64,000 nucleotides of DNA from the NCBI GenBank assembly GCA_938035525.1, contig CALHOI010000033.1:43853-107852 (forward strand), given 5' to 3'. Every line of letters starts with the position of its first letter. Position 1 is the stretch's first letter. A program made the position numbers and the translations under genes. This document shows positions 17,205 through 25,550 of this stretch, piece after piece. The DNA is from an uncultured Granulosicoccaceae bacterium. GTDB taxonomy: Bacteria > Pseudomonadota > Gammaproteobacteria > Granulosicoccales > Granulosicoccaceae. The notes beneath the pieces were generated by a model. It worked only from the letters and a program-made list of their open reading frames with translations. It made no database searches and was not told where the DNA came from.

Positions 17205-17666
17205 TTAATTACAGAATGCCTCTAATGGTATCGAATAATCGGTTTGATGAGGAGATACAATTCCTGGAGGAAGTCCAATGTAGATATACGCCGTCGCTGC
17301 ATTTTTAGGACTAATTGTAACTTCATATGTGTCAGAATCTGGTGCGTTTAGATCATTGGGGATAGCGAGGGGCCTGATTTTTGTTATCAACAACAGTTCT
17401 GGCGGAGCACTTTTCTTCCCGTGAAGATAATCTCCTATGAATGGCTCAAATCCATCTAGTTTTTCTTCAGTTAAAAACAACCACACTCGATCTATGGAGA
17501 ATCGATTTCGTTCCATAGAAAAACTAACAATGCAAAGTTGATTAGAATTGGATAGCTCCGATTTTATTTCAATTCCATGTCGATTCTCAGGTGTAACCGT
17601 TTTAAAACCATAGGAAAATACCCGTACAGATAAAAATAGTAAAAATAAAAAACAGCCGATTCTCAT
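17205..17666 (-). CDS. Exported hypothetical protein
   Basis: 153 residues from ATG 17666; the frame is open to 17747 but the upstream part is not convincing. The N-terminus MRIGCFLFLLFLSVRVFSYGF is a good signal peptide, so the product is probably periplasmic. The rest is a likely beta-rich domain with no motif I recognise. It belongs to the run of minus-strand orphan genes. A truncated 73-bp repeat-like segment lies just upstream (17711-17756). Confidence 0.6.
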   Translation of the reverse strand: MRIGCFLFLLFLSVRVFSYGFKTVTPENRHGIEIKSELSNSNQLCIVSFSMERNRFSIDRVWLFLTEEKLDGFEPFIGDYLHGKKSAPPELLLITKIRPLAIPNDLNAPDSDTYEVTISPKNAATAYIYIGLPPGIVSPHQTDYSIPLEAFCN

Positions 17667-17710
17667 GATTTTTAATCCAAATAATGTCAGCTGTTGGCCA
17701 GTTTGAGACC

Positions 17711-17756
17711 GTTGTTTCAGTATAACGTACAGCCGGCGAGTCCCCATTGCGGACCC
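17711..17756 (-). repeat. Possible internally deleted copy of the 73-bp repeat
   Basis: The left end GTTGTTTCAGTATAAC resembles the left end of the 18287 copy. The right end GTCCCCATTGCGGACCC resembles its right end, but the middle is missing. Assignment is by eye and tentative. Confidence 0.4.
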
Positions 17757-17772
17757 AGCTACATTAGCATTA

Positions 17773-18162
17773 TTAGCCTTTTAGCTTCCCTGTGCCGGCA
17801 GTAATCGCCTCGCAAATAACGTCATAAATCTCATCATAAAACACTATTTGATAATGCTTACAATTACCTAGGTGCTTGTCGTGGTATGTCTTTAACCATC
17901 CAGAATTAAGCACCTCAAATATGGCAGGACGTGATTCGCCGGTTGTTAAAATTTTGGAGTGTACTTCTTCTGTTGTCATGGAATAGACTTGAATACCTGA
18001 TATCTTGATATTCTTTAAATTTATATCAGTGTACTCATCATCCGGGTTGTAGTACTCGAAACCTCTGAGAGTGACGCCGTTATTTCCCCAACGCACGCAC
18101 TGTAGTTCAGGGCCTCTACCATCATGATAGAACACATTTTCCAATACAGCCCTTGTTCTCAT
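17773..18162 (-). CDS. Hypothetical protein
   Basis: 129 residues from ATG 18162, which has AGGAGG 12 bases upstream; a frame extension to 18213 is possible. The sequence MRTRAVLENVFYHDGRGPELQCVRWGNN and the later KHYQIVFYDEIYDVICEAI suggest a small soluble beta-rich protein without signal peptide. The tyrosine- and aspartate-rich segment FEYYNPDDEYTDINLKN is notable. No family is recognised. It is part of the orphan cluster and could be an immunity-like or accessory protein, but nothing in the sequence proves that. Confidence 0.55.
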   Translation of the reverse strand: MRTRAVLENVFYHDGRGPELQCVRWGNNGVTLRGFEYYNPDDEYTDINLKNIKISGIQVYSMTTEEVHSKILTTGESRPAIFEVLNSGWLKTYHDKHLGNCKHYQIVFYDEIYDVICEAITAGTGKLKG

Positions 18163-18286
18163 CCTTTTCGAATGCCTCCTTTTAAACGCTGACAAGTGAA
18201 ATATGAAATTCAATACCTATGACTGGTTTGGGCCGAAAATTACTTTCGACAGGCGATAATATTCGTCTGCTTATACAATGGTAGTT

Positions 18287-18359
18287 GATTTCAGCATACT
18301 CCATTGCTGACGTTCGTTAGCTTTGGCTCAAAGCGTACTTTGTCCCCAAAGCCGCCATT
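18287..18359 (-). repeat. 73-bp dispersed repeat, copy C
   Basis: Third gap-free 73-bp member. It has CATACTCCATTGCTGACG on the left and CCCCAAAGCCGCCATT on the right. It lies about 50 bp from the stop codon of the minus-strand gene at 18410, not directly against it. Confidence 0.75.
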
Positions 18360-18409
18360 CGATACCTGCATTTTTCTCAGGTGCAACGTTGCCAAATCAA
18401 ACAACTTTA

Positions 18410-18757
18410 TTAGATAGGTTTACTGGTAATTTCGTAACTATAAGACTTAAAAACATAGTTGTCTCTATCTTCAATTTTATCAATTCTTTCGTCATATGGA
18501 TCAAATGAAATCTCTATTCCATCATCAGTTTGAAATGCTTTTATATGAGAAATGTACTCTCCCCCAAATCTATCATCCAACAGATCAACTTCTGATGGGT
18601 TGAATAGAACTAACTCGATAAGTTCTTTTTCAAATTTCTCAAAAGTAAGTTTCACTACGCTTTCTTTCTGAATATCCTTAGAAAATTGCGGATACTGGAT
18701 CTCTAAACTAACCTGTTTCGAATCACGAATAACGGACTCGATTTCAAATATTCTCAT
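18410..18757 (-). CDS. Hypothetical protein
   Basis: 115 residues from ATG 18757; the frame opens upstream to 18808. It is an acidic soluble protein with alternating strand-like segments (MRIFEIESVIRDSKQVSLEIQYP, VVKLTFEKFEKELIELVLFNP) and an Asp/Glu-rich C-terminal half (SFDPYDERIDKIEDRDNYVF). The overall look is that of small contact-toxin immunity or accessory proteins, but that is only impression. It is the last of the orphan minus-strand run before the LuxR gene. Confidence 0.55.
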   Translation of the reverse strand: MRIFEIESVIRDSKQVSLEIQYPQFSKDIQKESVVKLTFEKFEKELIELVLFNPSEVDLLDDRFGGEYISHIKAFQTDDGIEISFDPYDERIDKIEDRDNYVFKSYSYEITSKPI

Positions 18758-18867
18758 TTGAATTGGTACCTTTCCTGCGTCCGCGTTGGGCCGAAATCTG
18801 CCATCCAATGCAGGATAGTCGATAGGCGGGATCGATCCCTAAAGGGGACCACCACAGTAGTCTCAAG

Positions 18868-19401
18868 CTAATGAGGCATTGTGTCGGGGTTAGGATTAAA
18901 AACATCCTCAAAGAACCAGCCGGCCAACTCATGCCGTCCTGATAACCCCGCCTTTCTGTATACGTTTGCCGCGTGCTGTCTGGCTGTTTTTTCTTTTGTA
19001 TTTCTTAGCTGTGCCACTTCCCGAAACGAAAGGCCTTTTATAAGGCACATGGCAATTTCCTGCTCGGCTGGTGTTAGTTGCCATGCACTGAATTGTTTTT
19101 GTACCACTGCTCGGTATTGATTGCCGATTGTTTGGTCGTCGTCGTCAAGCTTGCCGCGCACAGATTCAAGCTGTTGTTTCAACGCTCTTAATGATCTCAT
19201 TTGTTTGAGATAGTCTAAGCAGAACAATACCGATACCACAATTCCGAGGATGAACAGAACGATGTCATCAAACATCTCAAACCATCCTTCACCAGCGGCG
19301 ATTTCACTCACTAATTCAAACAGGCTCGATATAACCACCACGACTAAAAGCACTGCAAAGAGCTTGCTTTGAATTGAAACTGAATTAAAGGCGAGATTCA
19401 T
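18868..19401 (-). CDS. Membrane-anchored LuxR-family transcriptional regulator
   Basis: 177 residues. Two hydrophobic helices at about residues 13-35 and 42-65 (LFAVLLVVVVISSLFELV; IVLFILGIVVSVLFCL) are followed by a coiled linker (LKQMRSLRALKQQLESVRGKLD). The C-terminal LuxR helix-turn-helix is LTPAEQEIAMCLIKGLSFREVAQLRNTKEKTARQHAANVYRKAGLSGRHEL. There is no receiver or autoinducer domain, so it is probably a one-component membrane-tethered regulator. It is divergent from the MauG-like gene at 19578, a possible target. Confidence 0.85.
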   Translation of the reverse strand: MNLAFNSVSIQSKLFAVLLVVVVISSLFELVSEIAAGEGWFEMFDDIVLFILGIVVSVLFCLDYLKQMRSLRALKQQLESVRGKLDDDDQTIGNQYRAVVQKQFSAWQLTPAEQEIAMCLIKGLSFREVAQLRNTKEKTARQHAANVYRKAGLSGRHELAGWFFEDVFNPNPDTMPH

Positions 19402-19577
19402 TGTTGCCTCTGTATTGGTCGCATAAACAATAGCTTAGCAGTATCGCACATGTGTACTGCGTGGTTTATCGGACAAATGTCCCATGAGAAATAATGGTTC
19501 CAGAGCATTTGTGCTCTGTTCGCCGCCAATCATTGTGTCGACAATTCCCTTTCAATTTGCAATCCGGAGTTTGATAG

Positions 19578-20753
19578 ATGAATACCTTACTGCCCAAATC
19601 AGGCTGCTTGGCCGTTTTGTTGATTGCGATGGGATGCGAGCAATTTTCACCCGCACCAGTCGAATTTGACAACAGCGATGTTATTGAGCTTGGTGACGTT
19701 CACACACTGGACATACGAGGCACGGTTATATCATCGTTACCCAAGGCAGCTCCGCTCATTGATGAAGAGAAATCGGCCTTAGGCAAGCTGCTTTTCTGGG
19801 ATCCTGTTCTCTCGGGAAATCAGGATGTGGCTTGTGCTACCTGTCATCTCCCTTCTAATGGTTACGGTGATGGTTTAACGCGATCGATTGGCGTTGGTGG
19901 CGTTGGACGAGGTACGCAAAGAGTGCCCGGTGATTTTGAGCCGGTACCAAGAAACGCGCAGTCGTTAATTAACGTTTTCTGGAACGGCATTAATGAGGCA
20001 GGGCTGTTCGATCCTCAGCAAGCTCCCATGTTTTGGGATAATCGCGCCGTAAGCTTACACGAGCAGGCGCTGGACCCATTAAAGTCCGAACTTGAAATGC
20101 GTGGTTCGAGTATCAGCGAAGAAGACATTATTCCCGAAATTCTTAGCCGACTAAACAATATCGAAGAGTACCGAACGCTTTTTTTATCTGCCTACGGCCG
20201 CGAGGAAATAACAGAAACTGAACTGGTTGATGCCTTGGTTGCTTTTCAATCGACCATCATTGCCAACAACTCACCCTTTGATCGGTGGATGCGTGGAGAC
20301 AGCAGTGCAATGAGTGATCGACAGGTGTCTGGTATGCAGGAGTTTGTTATTGCCGGTTGCACCGATTGTCATTCGGGTCCGTTGTTTTCAGATTTCGAGT
20401 TACACGTTCTTGGCACACCAGAGGCTGCAAATCTGATTGAACCAGATACAGGAAATGGGTCATTTGCCTTCCGTACACCGATGTTGCGACAGCTGGAATT
20501 TACCGGTCCTTATTTTCATGGTGGTCAATTTAGCAATCTGGATGGTGTTATGGACTTTTATGACGAGCCGCAGCGATCATCTAATCCGAATGTCAGTACA
20601 TCGGAGCTCGACGAAGACTTTCTAGCGTTGCCGGAAACGGATGATGGGCTCGGCGGCCTTCTAACCGATTTTCTAAGCGCGCTGAATGACCCTGAATTTG
20701 ATCGGACAGTACCTCAGAGCGTGCCTAGTGGGCTGATGCCTGGAGGTCGCTAA
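19578..20753 (+). CDS. Dihaem cytochrome c peroxidase / MauG-family lipoprotein
   Basis: 391-residue exported protein with two c-type haem motifs: CATCH at residues 86-90 and CTDCH at 261-265. The family features GKLLFWDPVLSGNQDVACATCH, FWDNRAVSLHEQALDP and a C-terminal FRTPMLRQLEFTGPYFHGGQF region are present. The N-terminus ends in LLIAMGC, a lipobox with Cys20, so it is likely a periplasmic-facing lipoprotein. Bacterial cytochrome c peroxidases reduce hydrogen peroxide with electrons from cytochrome c; MauG relatives oxidise protein substrates. The sequence does not decide between these roles. It is divergent from the LuxR gene. Confidence 0.88.
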   Translation: MNTLLPKSGCLAVLLIAMGCEQFSPAPVEFDNSDVIELGDVHTLDIRGTVISSLPKAAPLIDEEKSALGKLLFWDPVLSGNQDVACATCHLPSNGYGDGLTRSIGVGGVGRGTQRVPGDFEPVPRNAQSLINVFWNGINEAGLFDPQQAPMFWDNRAVSLHEQALDPLKSELEMRGSSISEEDIIPEILSRLNNIEEYRTLFLSAYGREEITETELVDALVAFQSTIIANNSPFDRWMRGDSSAMSDRQVSGMQEFVIAGCTDCHSGPLFSDFELHVLGTPEAANLIEPDTGNGSFAFRTPMLRQLEFTGPYFHGGQFSNLDGVMDFYDEPQRSSNPNVSTSELDEDFLALPETDDGLGGLLTDFLSALNDPEFDRTVPQSVPSGLMPGGR

Positions 20754-20863
20754 GCCACAGCAGCAGATTTATTCTCATTAACAACTATTCTTCGTAAAGA
20801 CTCGGTGTATGCTCAGATACAGCCTATTTGAGGCAACCATTCGCGTTAGATGGGGATAGAACA

Positions 20864-21799
20864 ATGAGCTTGAAAATCGGTGTAGTCGGCCTTGGTTCAA
20901 TGGGTTATGGTATTGCTCAATCGGTGCTTCGCGCGGGTCACGTCACCTATGGTTTTGACGTGGTCCCAGAGCAACAAGCGCGTTTTGTCAGCGAAGGCGG
21001 GAGTGAAGGTAATCTAGCCGATACGGCGGCTATGCTCGATGCTGTGATGGTGGTTGTCCTGAACGCTGCACAATGTGAGCATGTTTTGTTCGGCGATGCG
21101 GGCATTGTCGCCAGAATGAAAGCAGGTTCTGTCGTGATTGCCTGCGCGACGGTACCTCCTGATTTTGCTCGAGATATGGAACAAAGATGCAATGCATCCG
21201 GCGTCCATTACCTTGATGCACCCATATCAGGAGGCGCGGTAAAAGCGGCGCAGGGTTGTCTGTCGGTGATGGCATCTGGAGCACCGCTCGCATTTGAGGC
21301 AGCAAAACCTGTGTTGGATGCCACCGCCGAAACTGTTTTCGAGCTGGGTGATTCAGCCGGAGCTGGTTCGGCTATGAAAGCCGTTAATCAGATGCTGGCC
21401 GGTGTTCATATTGCAATGATGGCAGAAGCCATGACGTTTGGTATGACACAAGGCGTACAACCACAACAGTTTCTGGAAGTCATCAGCAAATGTGCAGGAT
21501 CCAGCTGGATGCTTGAGAATCGCGCCCCGCACGTTATAAACGGGGACTACACGCCTCGCAGCTCAGTGGATATCTGGCCAAAGGATCTTGGTATCGTGTT
21601 GGATATTGCGAAGTCTGCAAACTTCAATGCACCGATTACGTCCGTCGCACTTGAGCAGTTTCTAGCTGCATCAAGTACCGGTCATGGCAACGAAGATGAT
21701 GCTGCTGTGGCCAAGGTGTATGCCCGTCAGGCAAATCTGACATTGCCGGGTGAAGATGCATCTGATAAAGAAGTCGCGTCTGAAAAAGAAGTGGAGTAA
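20864..21799 (+). CDS. ltnD: NAD-dependent L-threonate/tetronate dehydrogenase, beta-hydroxyacid dehydrogenase family
   Basis: Beta-hydroxyacid dehydrogenase with the N-terminal Rossmann motif KIGVVGLGSMGYGIAQSVLRAGH, the substrate loop DAPISGGAVKAAQGCLSVMASG and the catalytic lysine motif GAGSAMKAVNQMLAG. ATG 20864 is chosen because it starts the fold directly; the frame is open to 20828. It is followed by otnK, otnC and otnI. That gene set defines the L-threonate/D-erythronate degradation operon, where LtnD oxidises the C2 hydroxyl to the 2-oxo acid. The specificity is therefore taken from context. Confidence 0.88.
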   Translation: MSLKIGVVGLGSMGYGIAQSVLRAGHVTYGFDVVPEQQARFVSEGGSEGNLADTAAMLDAVMVVVLNAAQCEHVLFGDAGIVARMKAGSVVIACATVPPDFARDMEQRCNASGVHYLDAPISGGAVKAAQGCLSVMASGAPLAFEAAKPVLDATAETVFELGDSAGAGSAMKAVNQMLAGVHIAMMAEAMTFGMTQGVQPQQFLEVISKCAGSSWMLENRAPHVINGDYTPRSSVDIWPKDLGIVLDIAKSANFNAPITSVALEQFLAASSTGHGNEDDAAVAKVYARQANLTLPGEDASDKEVASEKEVE

Positions 21800-21804
21800 T
21801 CAAT

Positions 21805-23040
21805 ATGCTTTTAGGTTGTATTGGCGACGATTTCACTGGCTCCAGCGATCTGGCAAATACCCTGGCAAAAGCAGGTATGCGTACAGTGCAGTTTAATGGT
21901 GTGCCTACCGATTCTGCTGCCAGCGATATCGAGGCGGGTGTTGTGGCTTTGAAGTCGCGATCAATTGCTCCGGCAGATGCCGTGAAACTTTCGCTTGAGG
22001 CACTAAGCTGGCTACAGTCCCAAGGTTGTCAGCAGTTCTATTTTAAGTATTGCTCAACATTCGACAGCACTGCGCAGGGTAATATCGGCCCGGTCGCCGA
22101 TGCGTTGGCTGATGCGCTTGATGCCCATAAAGTCATCGTCTGCCCGGCATTCCCTGGAACTGGTCGATCAATCTATCAAGGCTATCTCTTTGTTAACGAT
22201 GTCTTGCTCAATGAAAGCGGTATGGAAAATCATCCGCTAACGCCAATGACAGATGCCAACCTTCGTCGACTGATGACAGCACAAAGTCAGCACGAAGTGG
22301 GGCTGGTACCTGCAGACACTGTTTTTAGTGGCGCCGCTGCCATTTCCCAAAGACTCGAAGCTGAGCATCAATCGGGTAAACGAATGATTGTCGTTGATGC
22401 CATGCGCGATCAAGATCTAATAGAAATTGGTGTTGCGGCAAAGGACTTACCGCTAATCACTGGCGGTTCAGGGCTGGCTTTGGGTTTGCCTGCAAACTTT
22501 GGACGTGATGCCAAGCGCGTGCCGTGGACACCGCAAAAAGGCAAAGCAGCAATACTGTCGGGGTCATGCTCCGTGACCACTCGGCGTCAAGTTGAGCATC
22601 ACTTGGAATCGCATGCTGGCCTTAAAATTGAGCTGACCGATGTCATTTCGGGAAAACAGAGTGCTAAAGATGTTGCGCAGTGGCTCCACGATACCGACGG
22701 TTTACCGATGGTATACAGTTCTGCTGACCCGCAGGAGGTACAAAAAATTCAGGAAGCCATTGGGCGTGAAGCATCGGCTTCCGCACTGGAAAACTTTTTT
22801 GGGGAAGTTGCCAAGCTGTTGGTGAAACAGGGTATTACTCGATTGCTGATTGCTGGTGGAGAAACTTCTGGTGCTGTGGTCGAGAGTCTTGAAATCAACA
22901 CACTTCAAATCGGCACTGAAATTGACCCTGGCGTTCCCGCATTGCGCGCAAGTGATAATCTGGTGATTGCGCTTAAATCAGGTAACTTTGGTAGTGTTGA
23001 CTACTTTGCAAAGGCCGCCGCTGTTTTGGGAGAACCGTAA
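21805..23040 (+). CDS. otnK: 3-oxo-tetronate kinase (four-carbon acid sugar kinase)
   Basis: 411-residue member of the four-carbon acid sugar kinase family (formerly DUF1537). The N-terminal signature is LGCIGDDFTGSSDLANTLAKAGMRTVQF. The middle has FKYCSTFDSTAQGNIGPV and CPAFPGTGRSIYQGYLFV, and the C-terminal nucleotide domain has LIAGGETSGAVVESL and EIDPGVPAL. It phosphorylates 3-oxo-tetronate to the 4-phosphate. It lies 5 bp after ltnD and its stop overlaps the otnC start by one base, so the genes are cotranscribed. Confidence 0.93.
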   Translation: MLLGCIGDDFTGSSDLANTLAKAGMRTVQFNGVPTDSAASDIEAGVVALKSRSIAPADAVKLSLEALSWLQSQGCQQFYFKYCSTFDSTAQGNIGPVADALADALDAHKVIVCPAFPGTGRSIYQGYLFVNDVLLNESGMENHPLTPMTDANLRRLMTAQSQHEVGLVPADTVFSGAAAISQRLEAEHQSGKRMIVVDAMRDQDLIEIGVAAKDLPLITGGSGLALGLPANFGRDAKRVPWTPQKGKAAILSGSCSVTTRRQVEHHLESHAGLKIELTDVISGKQSAKDVAQWLHDTDGLPMVYSSADPQEVQKIQEAIGREASASALENFFGEVAKLLVKQGITRLLIAGGETSGAVVESLEINTLQIGTEIDPGVPALRASDNLVIALKSGNFGSVDYFAKAAAVLGEP

Positions 23041-23687
23041 TGAGTGACGTCGCATTGCGCGAACAAATATGTTTGTTGGCAAAGTCCATGTTCGATCGTG
23101 GTCTAACCGGTGGCAGCACAGGCAATATCTCGGCACGCACAGAAGATGGCGGATTGTTGGTCTCCCCTACAGGTGTGAGCTTCGGACGTTTAGACCCAGC
23201 GCGATTGTCACGGTTCGATGCAAAAGGTGTATTGATCGGTGGAGACAATCCAACCAAAGAAATGCCACTGCATACCGCGTTTTATGATACACGCAGCACA
23301 GCCGGTGCTGTAGTTCATCTGCATGCCTGCCACTCTGTGGCTTTATCAATGATGCCAGATGTAGACGAAGATAATTTTTTGCCTCCATTAACTCCTTACG
23401 CCATCATGAAACTGGGTCGGGTAAAACTGTTGCCATTCTTTTTACCCGGTGATGCGGCCATGGGTCAAGCTGTACGTGGTCTTGCAGGAAAACGCAGTGC
23501 CGTCATGCTGGCTAATCACGGCCCTGTGGTTGCTGGCAAAGATGTTGAAGCTGCCTGTAACGCGATTGAAGAGCTCGAAGACTCGGCGCGATTGGCCATG
23601 ATGCTTCAAGGTGTTAACGCTAGAATATTATCGTCGCAAGACGTTCAACGGATCGTGACAAAATTTGATGTTGAGTGGGATGATTAA
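23040..23687 (+). CDS. otnC: 3-oxo-tetronate 4-phosphate decarboxylase (class II aldolase family)
   Basis: 215-residue class II aldolase/adducin protein. Motifs are GLTGGSTGNISART, the zinc-site HLHACHSVA near residue 98 and LANHGPVVAGKD near residue 160. In this pathway the enzyme decarboxylates 3-oxo-tetronate 4-phosphate to dihydroxyacetone phosphate. It overlaps otnK by one base and otnI by eight bases. The family also contains fuculose-phosphate aldolases, but the OtnK neighbour makes OtnC the better call. Confidence 0.92.
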   Translation: MSDVALREQICLLAKSMFDRGLTGGSTGNISARTEDGGLLVSPTGVSFGRLDPARLSRFDAKGVLIGGDNPTKEMPLHTAFYDTRSTAGAVVHLHACHSVALSMMPDVDEDNFLPPLTPYAIMKLGRVKLLPFFLPGDAAMGQAVRGLAGKRSAVMLANHGPVVAGKDVEAACNAIEELEDSARLAMMLQGVNARILSSQDVQRIVTKFDVEWDD

Positions 23688-24465
23688 ATTATCAGCCAAC
23701 CTAGGTTTTTTATGGACCGAGCTCTCTTTGCCTGATGCCATACGCGCTGCAAAAGCCGCAGGTTTTCAGGCCGTAGAATGTCACTGGCCTTATGCCACAT
23801 CGGTGGATGCGGTTAAGGCTGCGCTAGACGAAACCGAATTGCCAATGCTTGGACTCAACACGCAACGCGGCGATGTTGCGAACGGAGACAACGGTGTTGC
23901 AGCGTTGGTGGGTCGTGAGACTGAGGCTAAGCAATATATCGATGAGGCCATTGCCTACGCTACCGAGATTCATTGCGAAAACATTCACGTGATGGCCGGA
24001 TTCTCCAGTAGTACCGACCAACACGCGCAAGATACCTTTGCCTCGAATTTGCGGTACGCCACTCAGGTAGCCGCCACTCATGGAAAAACCATTTTGATTG
24101 AGCCGTTGAATCAACACGATGCACCTGGCTATCATTTGTCAACGCTTGAAGATGCGGTGGCTATAGTACAGCGTGTTGCCGAGCCTAACCTGAAAATAAT
24201 GTTTGATTGTTATCACTTACAGATTGTAGGAGGTGACTTACTGCGCCGATATGAGCAAGCTGCCAAGCTCATTGGGCATGTGCAGTTTGCCAGTGTTCCC
24301 GATCGTGCAGAGCCGAATGCCGGTGAAGTGAACTATCGTTGGTTATTAAACGAAATTAAATCGCTTGGTTATGCTGGTTATTTTGGTGCAGAATACAAGC
24401 CACAGACCACAACCGATGCTGGTTTGGCTTGGTTGGCCGATTATTATCCCCCACCCAGTTCGTAA
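23680..24465 (+). CDS. otnI: 2-oxo-tetronate isomerase (hydroxypyruvate isomerase family)
   Basis: TIM-barrel sugar-phosphate isomerase/epimerase-like protein of 261 residues. Motifs are MIKLSANLGFLWTELSLPDAIRAAKAAGFQAVECHWPY, IHVMAGF, TILIEPLNQHDAPGYHL and IMFDCYHLQIVGGDL. The family is close to hydroxypyruvate isomerase. In the erythronate/threonate pathways OtnI interconverts 2-oxo- and 3-oxo-tetronate before phosphorylation. ATG 23680 begins the fold and overlaps the otnC end by eight bases. A strong bidirectional terminator follows at 24515-24540. Confidence 0.9.
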   Translation: MIKLSANLGFLWTELSLPDAIRAAKAAGFQAVECHWPYATSVDAVKAALDETELPMLGLNTQRGDVANGDNGVAALVGRETEAKQYIDEAIAYATEIHCENIHVMAGFSSSTDQHAQDTFASNLRYATQVAATHGKTILIEPLNQHDAPGYHLSTLEDAVAIVQRVAEPNLKIMFDCYHLQIVGGDLLRRYEQAAKLIGHVQFASVPDRAEPNAGEVNYRWLLNEIKSLGYAGYFGAEYKPQTTTDAGLAWLADYYPPPSS

Positions 24466-24514
24466 GTTGGCTCTCTGCTAAATATTTCGTAGCCTCTACG
24501 CATGCACAGTCAAT

Positions 24515-24540
24515 AAAAAAGGCCCTAGCGGGCCTTTTTT
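24515..24540. terminator. Bidirectional rho-independent terminator
   Basis: A6 GGCCC TAGC GGGCC T6 is a perfect stem, with T runs when read from either side. It separates the convergent otnI and isochorismatase-family genes. Confidence 0.92.
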
Positions 24541-24592
24541 AATTTCTTTTAAATATCATCGTGTTTGGATAAAGGGTGAGCGTCAGCTCATC

Positions 24593-25420
24593 CTAGCCCA
24601 GCATTTTGACAACTTCGTCAGTAGTCCATACTGCATTGGCCATGTATCGAAAATTGGTTAATGCGGCCAGATACCCATCTCCTTCAGGCAGTTTTGCAGC
24701 AGCTGTTGCATCTTTTATAACAGCTACTTCGAAGCCATCTTCCAAAAGCTCTCGCATATGGCTTTCAGCACAAAGATTTGCAGACATACCCGCAAGGATT
24801 ACCTGATCAACACCGTTCTTGCGCAATTGAAGAGAAAGATCATTGCTGTCGTTGCCATAAACCTTGTGAGGGGACGTGACGATAGTTTTCCCATCTTCAA
24901 TATATTTTTTATATTGCGGCATGAAATCCGCACCTGAGCCTTCAAAGCCCTCGATGCTTAGTGGACCTTTACGGTCGAACATGCCAATCTTATGCATTAG
25001 CTTTTCTAGTGCACCCTCAAATTTCCAACCATGATCGGTCGGGTAGTAGTAGTGAGGAGAGACAGCAACTGTGATTTCGGCCGCTTTTGCCGCTTTGAAT
25101 AGCGATTCAATGTTTTCTACTGTTTTGTGTTCGGTAACACTTTCACCAACGACGCCCCAGGTCACACCGTCAGGGTGCAGGAAGTCAATTTGTGGATCGG
25201 TAATCACTAGCGCTGTGCGCGATAGATCAAGTTTCATGTCAGACGGTGGCAGCGCCGGTTCTGCGGGGTTTGCATAAGGGTCAGCGCTCTGTGCTGATGC
25301 CATGCCTGCGAAGGTTGCTGCAACACCAGCCGCGCTTGCTGCAACTGCGCCTTTTACCGCTGTGCGACGTGATGCGTTGTGCTGATTTTCTTTCTCTGAT
25401 CGATCATGTTTGCTGCACAT
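24593..25420 (-). CDS. Exported isochorismatase-fold hydrolase with Tat-type signal
   Basis: 275-residue cysteine hydrolase of the isochorismatase/nicotinamidase superfamily. Catalytic residues fit Asp75 in VITDPQIDFLHP, Lys186 in TSPHKVYGN and Cys217 in AGMSANLCAESH. The N-terminus SRRTAVKGAVAASAAGVAATFAGMASAQS has a twin-arginine pair and a hydrophobic stretch, so export by Tat is likely; that is unusual for this mostly cytoplasmic family. ATG 25420 has AGGAAA upstream; the open frame to 25480 is not used. It is divergent from an AraC-type gene that may control it. The substrate, probably an amide, is unknown. Confidence 0.85.
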   Translation of the reverse strand: MCSKHDRSEKENQHNASRRTAVKGAVAASAAGVAATFAGMASAQSADPYANPAEPALPPSDMKLDLSRTALVITDPQIDFLHPDGVTWGVVGESVTEHKTVENIESLFKAAKAAEITVAVSPHYYYPTDHGWKFEGALEKLMHKIGMFDRKGPLSIEGFEGSGADFMPQYKKYIEDGKTIVTSPHKVYGNDSNDLSLQLRKNGVDQVILAGMSANLCAESHMRELLEDGFEVAVIKDATAAAKLPEGDGYLAALTNFRYMANAVWTTDEVVKMLG

Positions 25421-25550
25421 AAAATTTATTTCCTGTTTGAGTTGTTGACAGCTGTAATAGTAAGCGAGTCGGTGTATCATTTCGTACAGATAATGCCTTG
25501 GTTTGGACTAATGTGTATCAATTTATCCAGAATCGGACCTGATTCATAAA

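Noticed and set aside
15767..18359. Integron cassette array with attC sites
   Set aside because: The 73-bp repeats dock to stop codons, but RYYYAAC/GTTRRRY core pairs are not present in the expected places and no integrase is seen.
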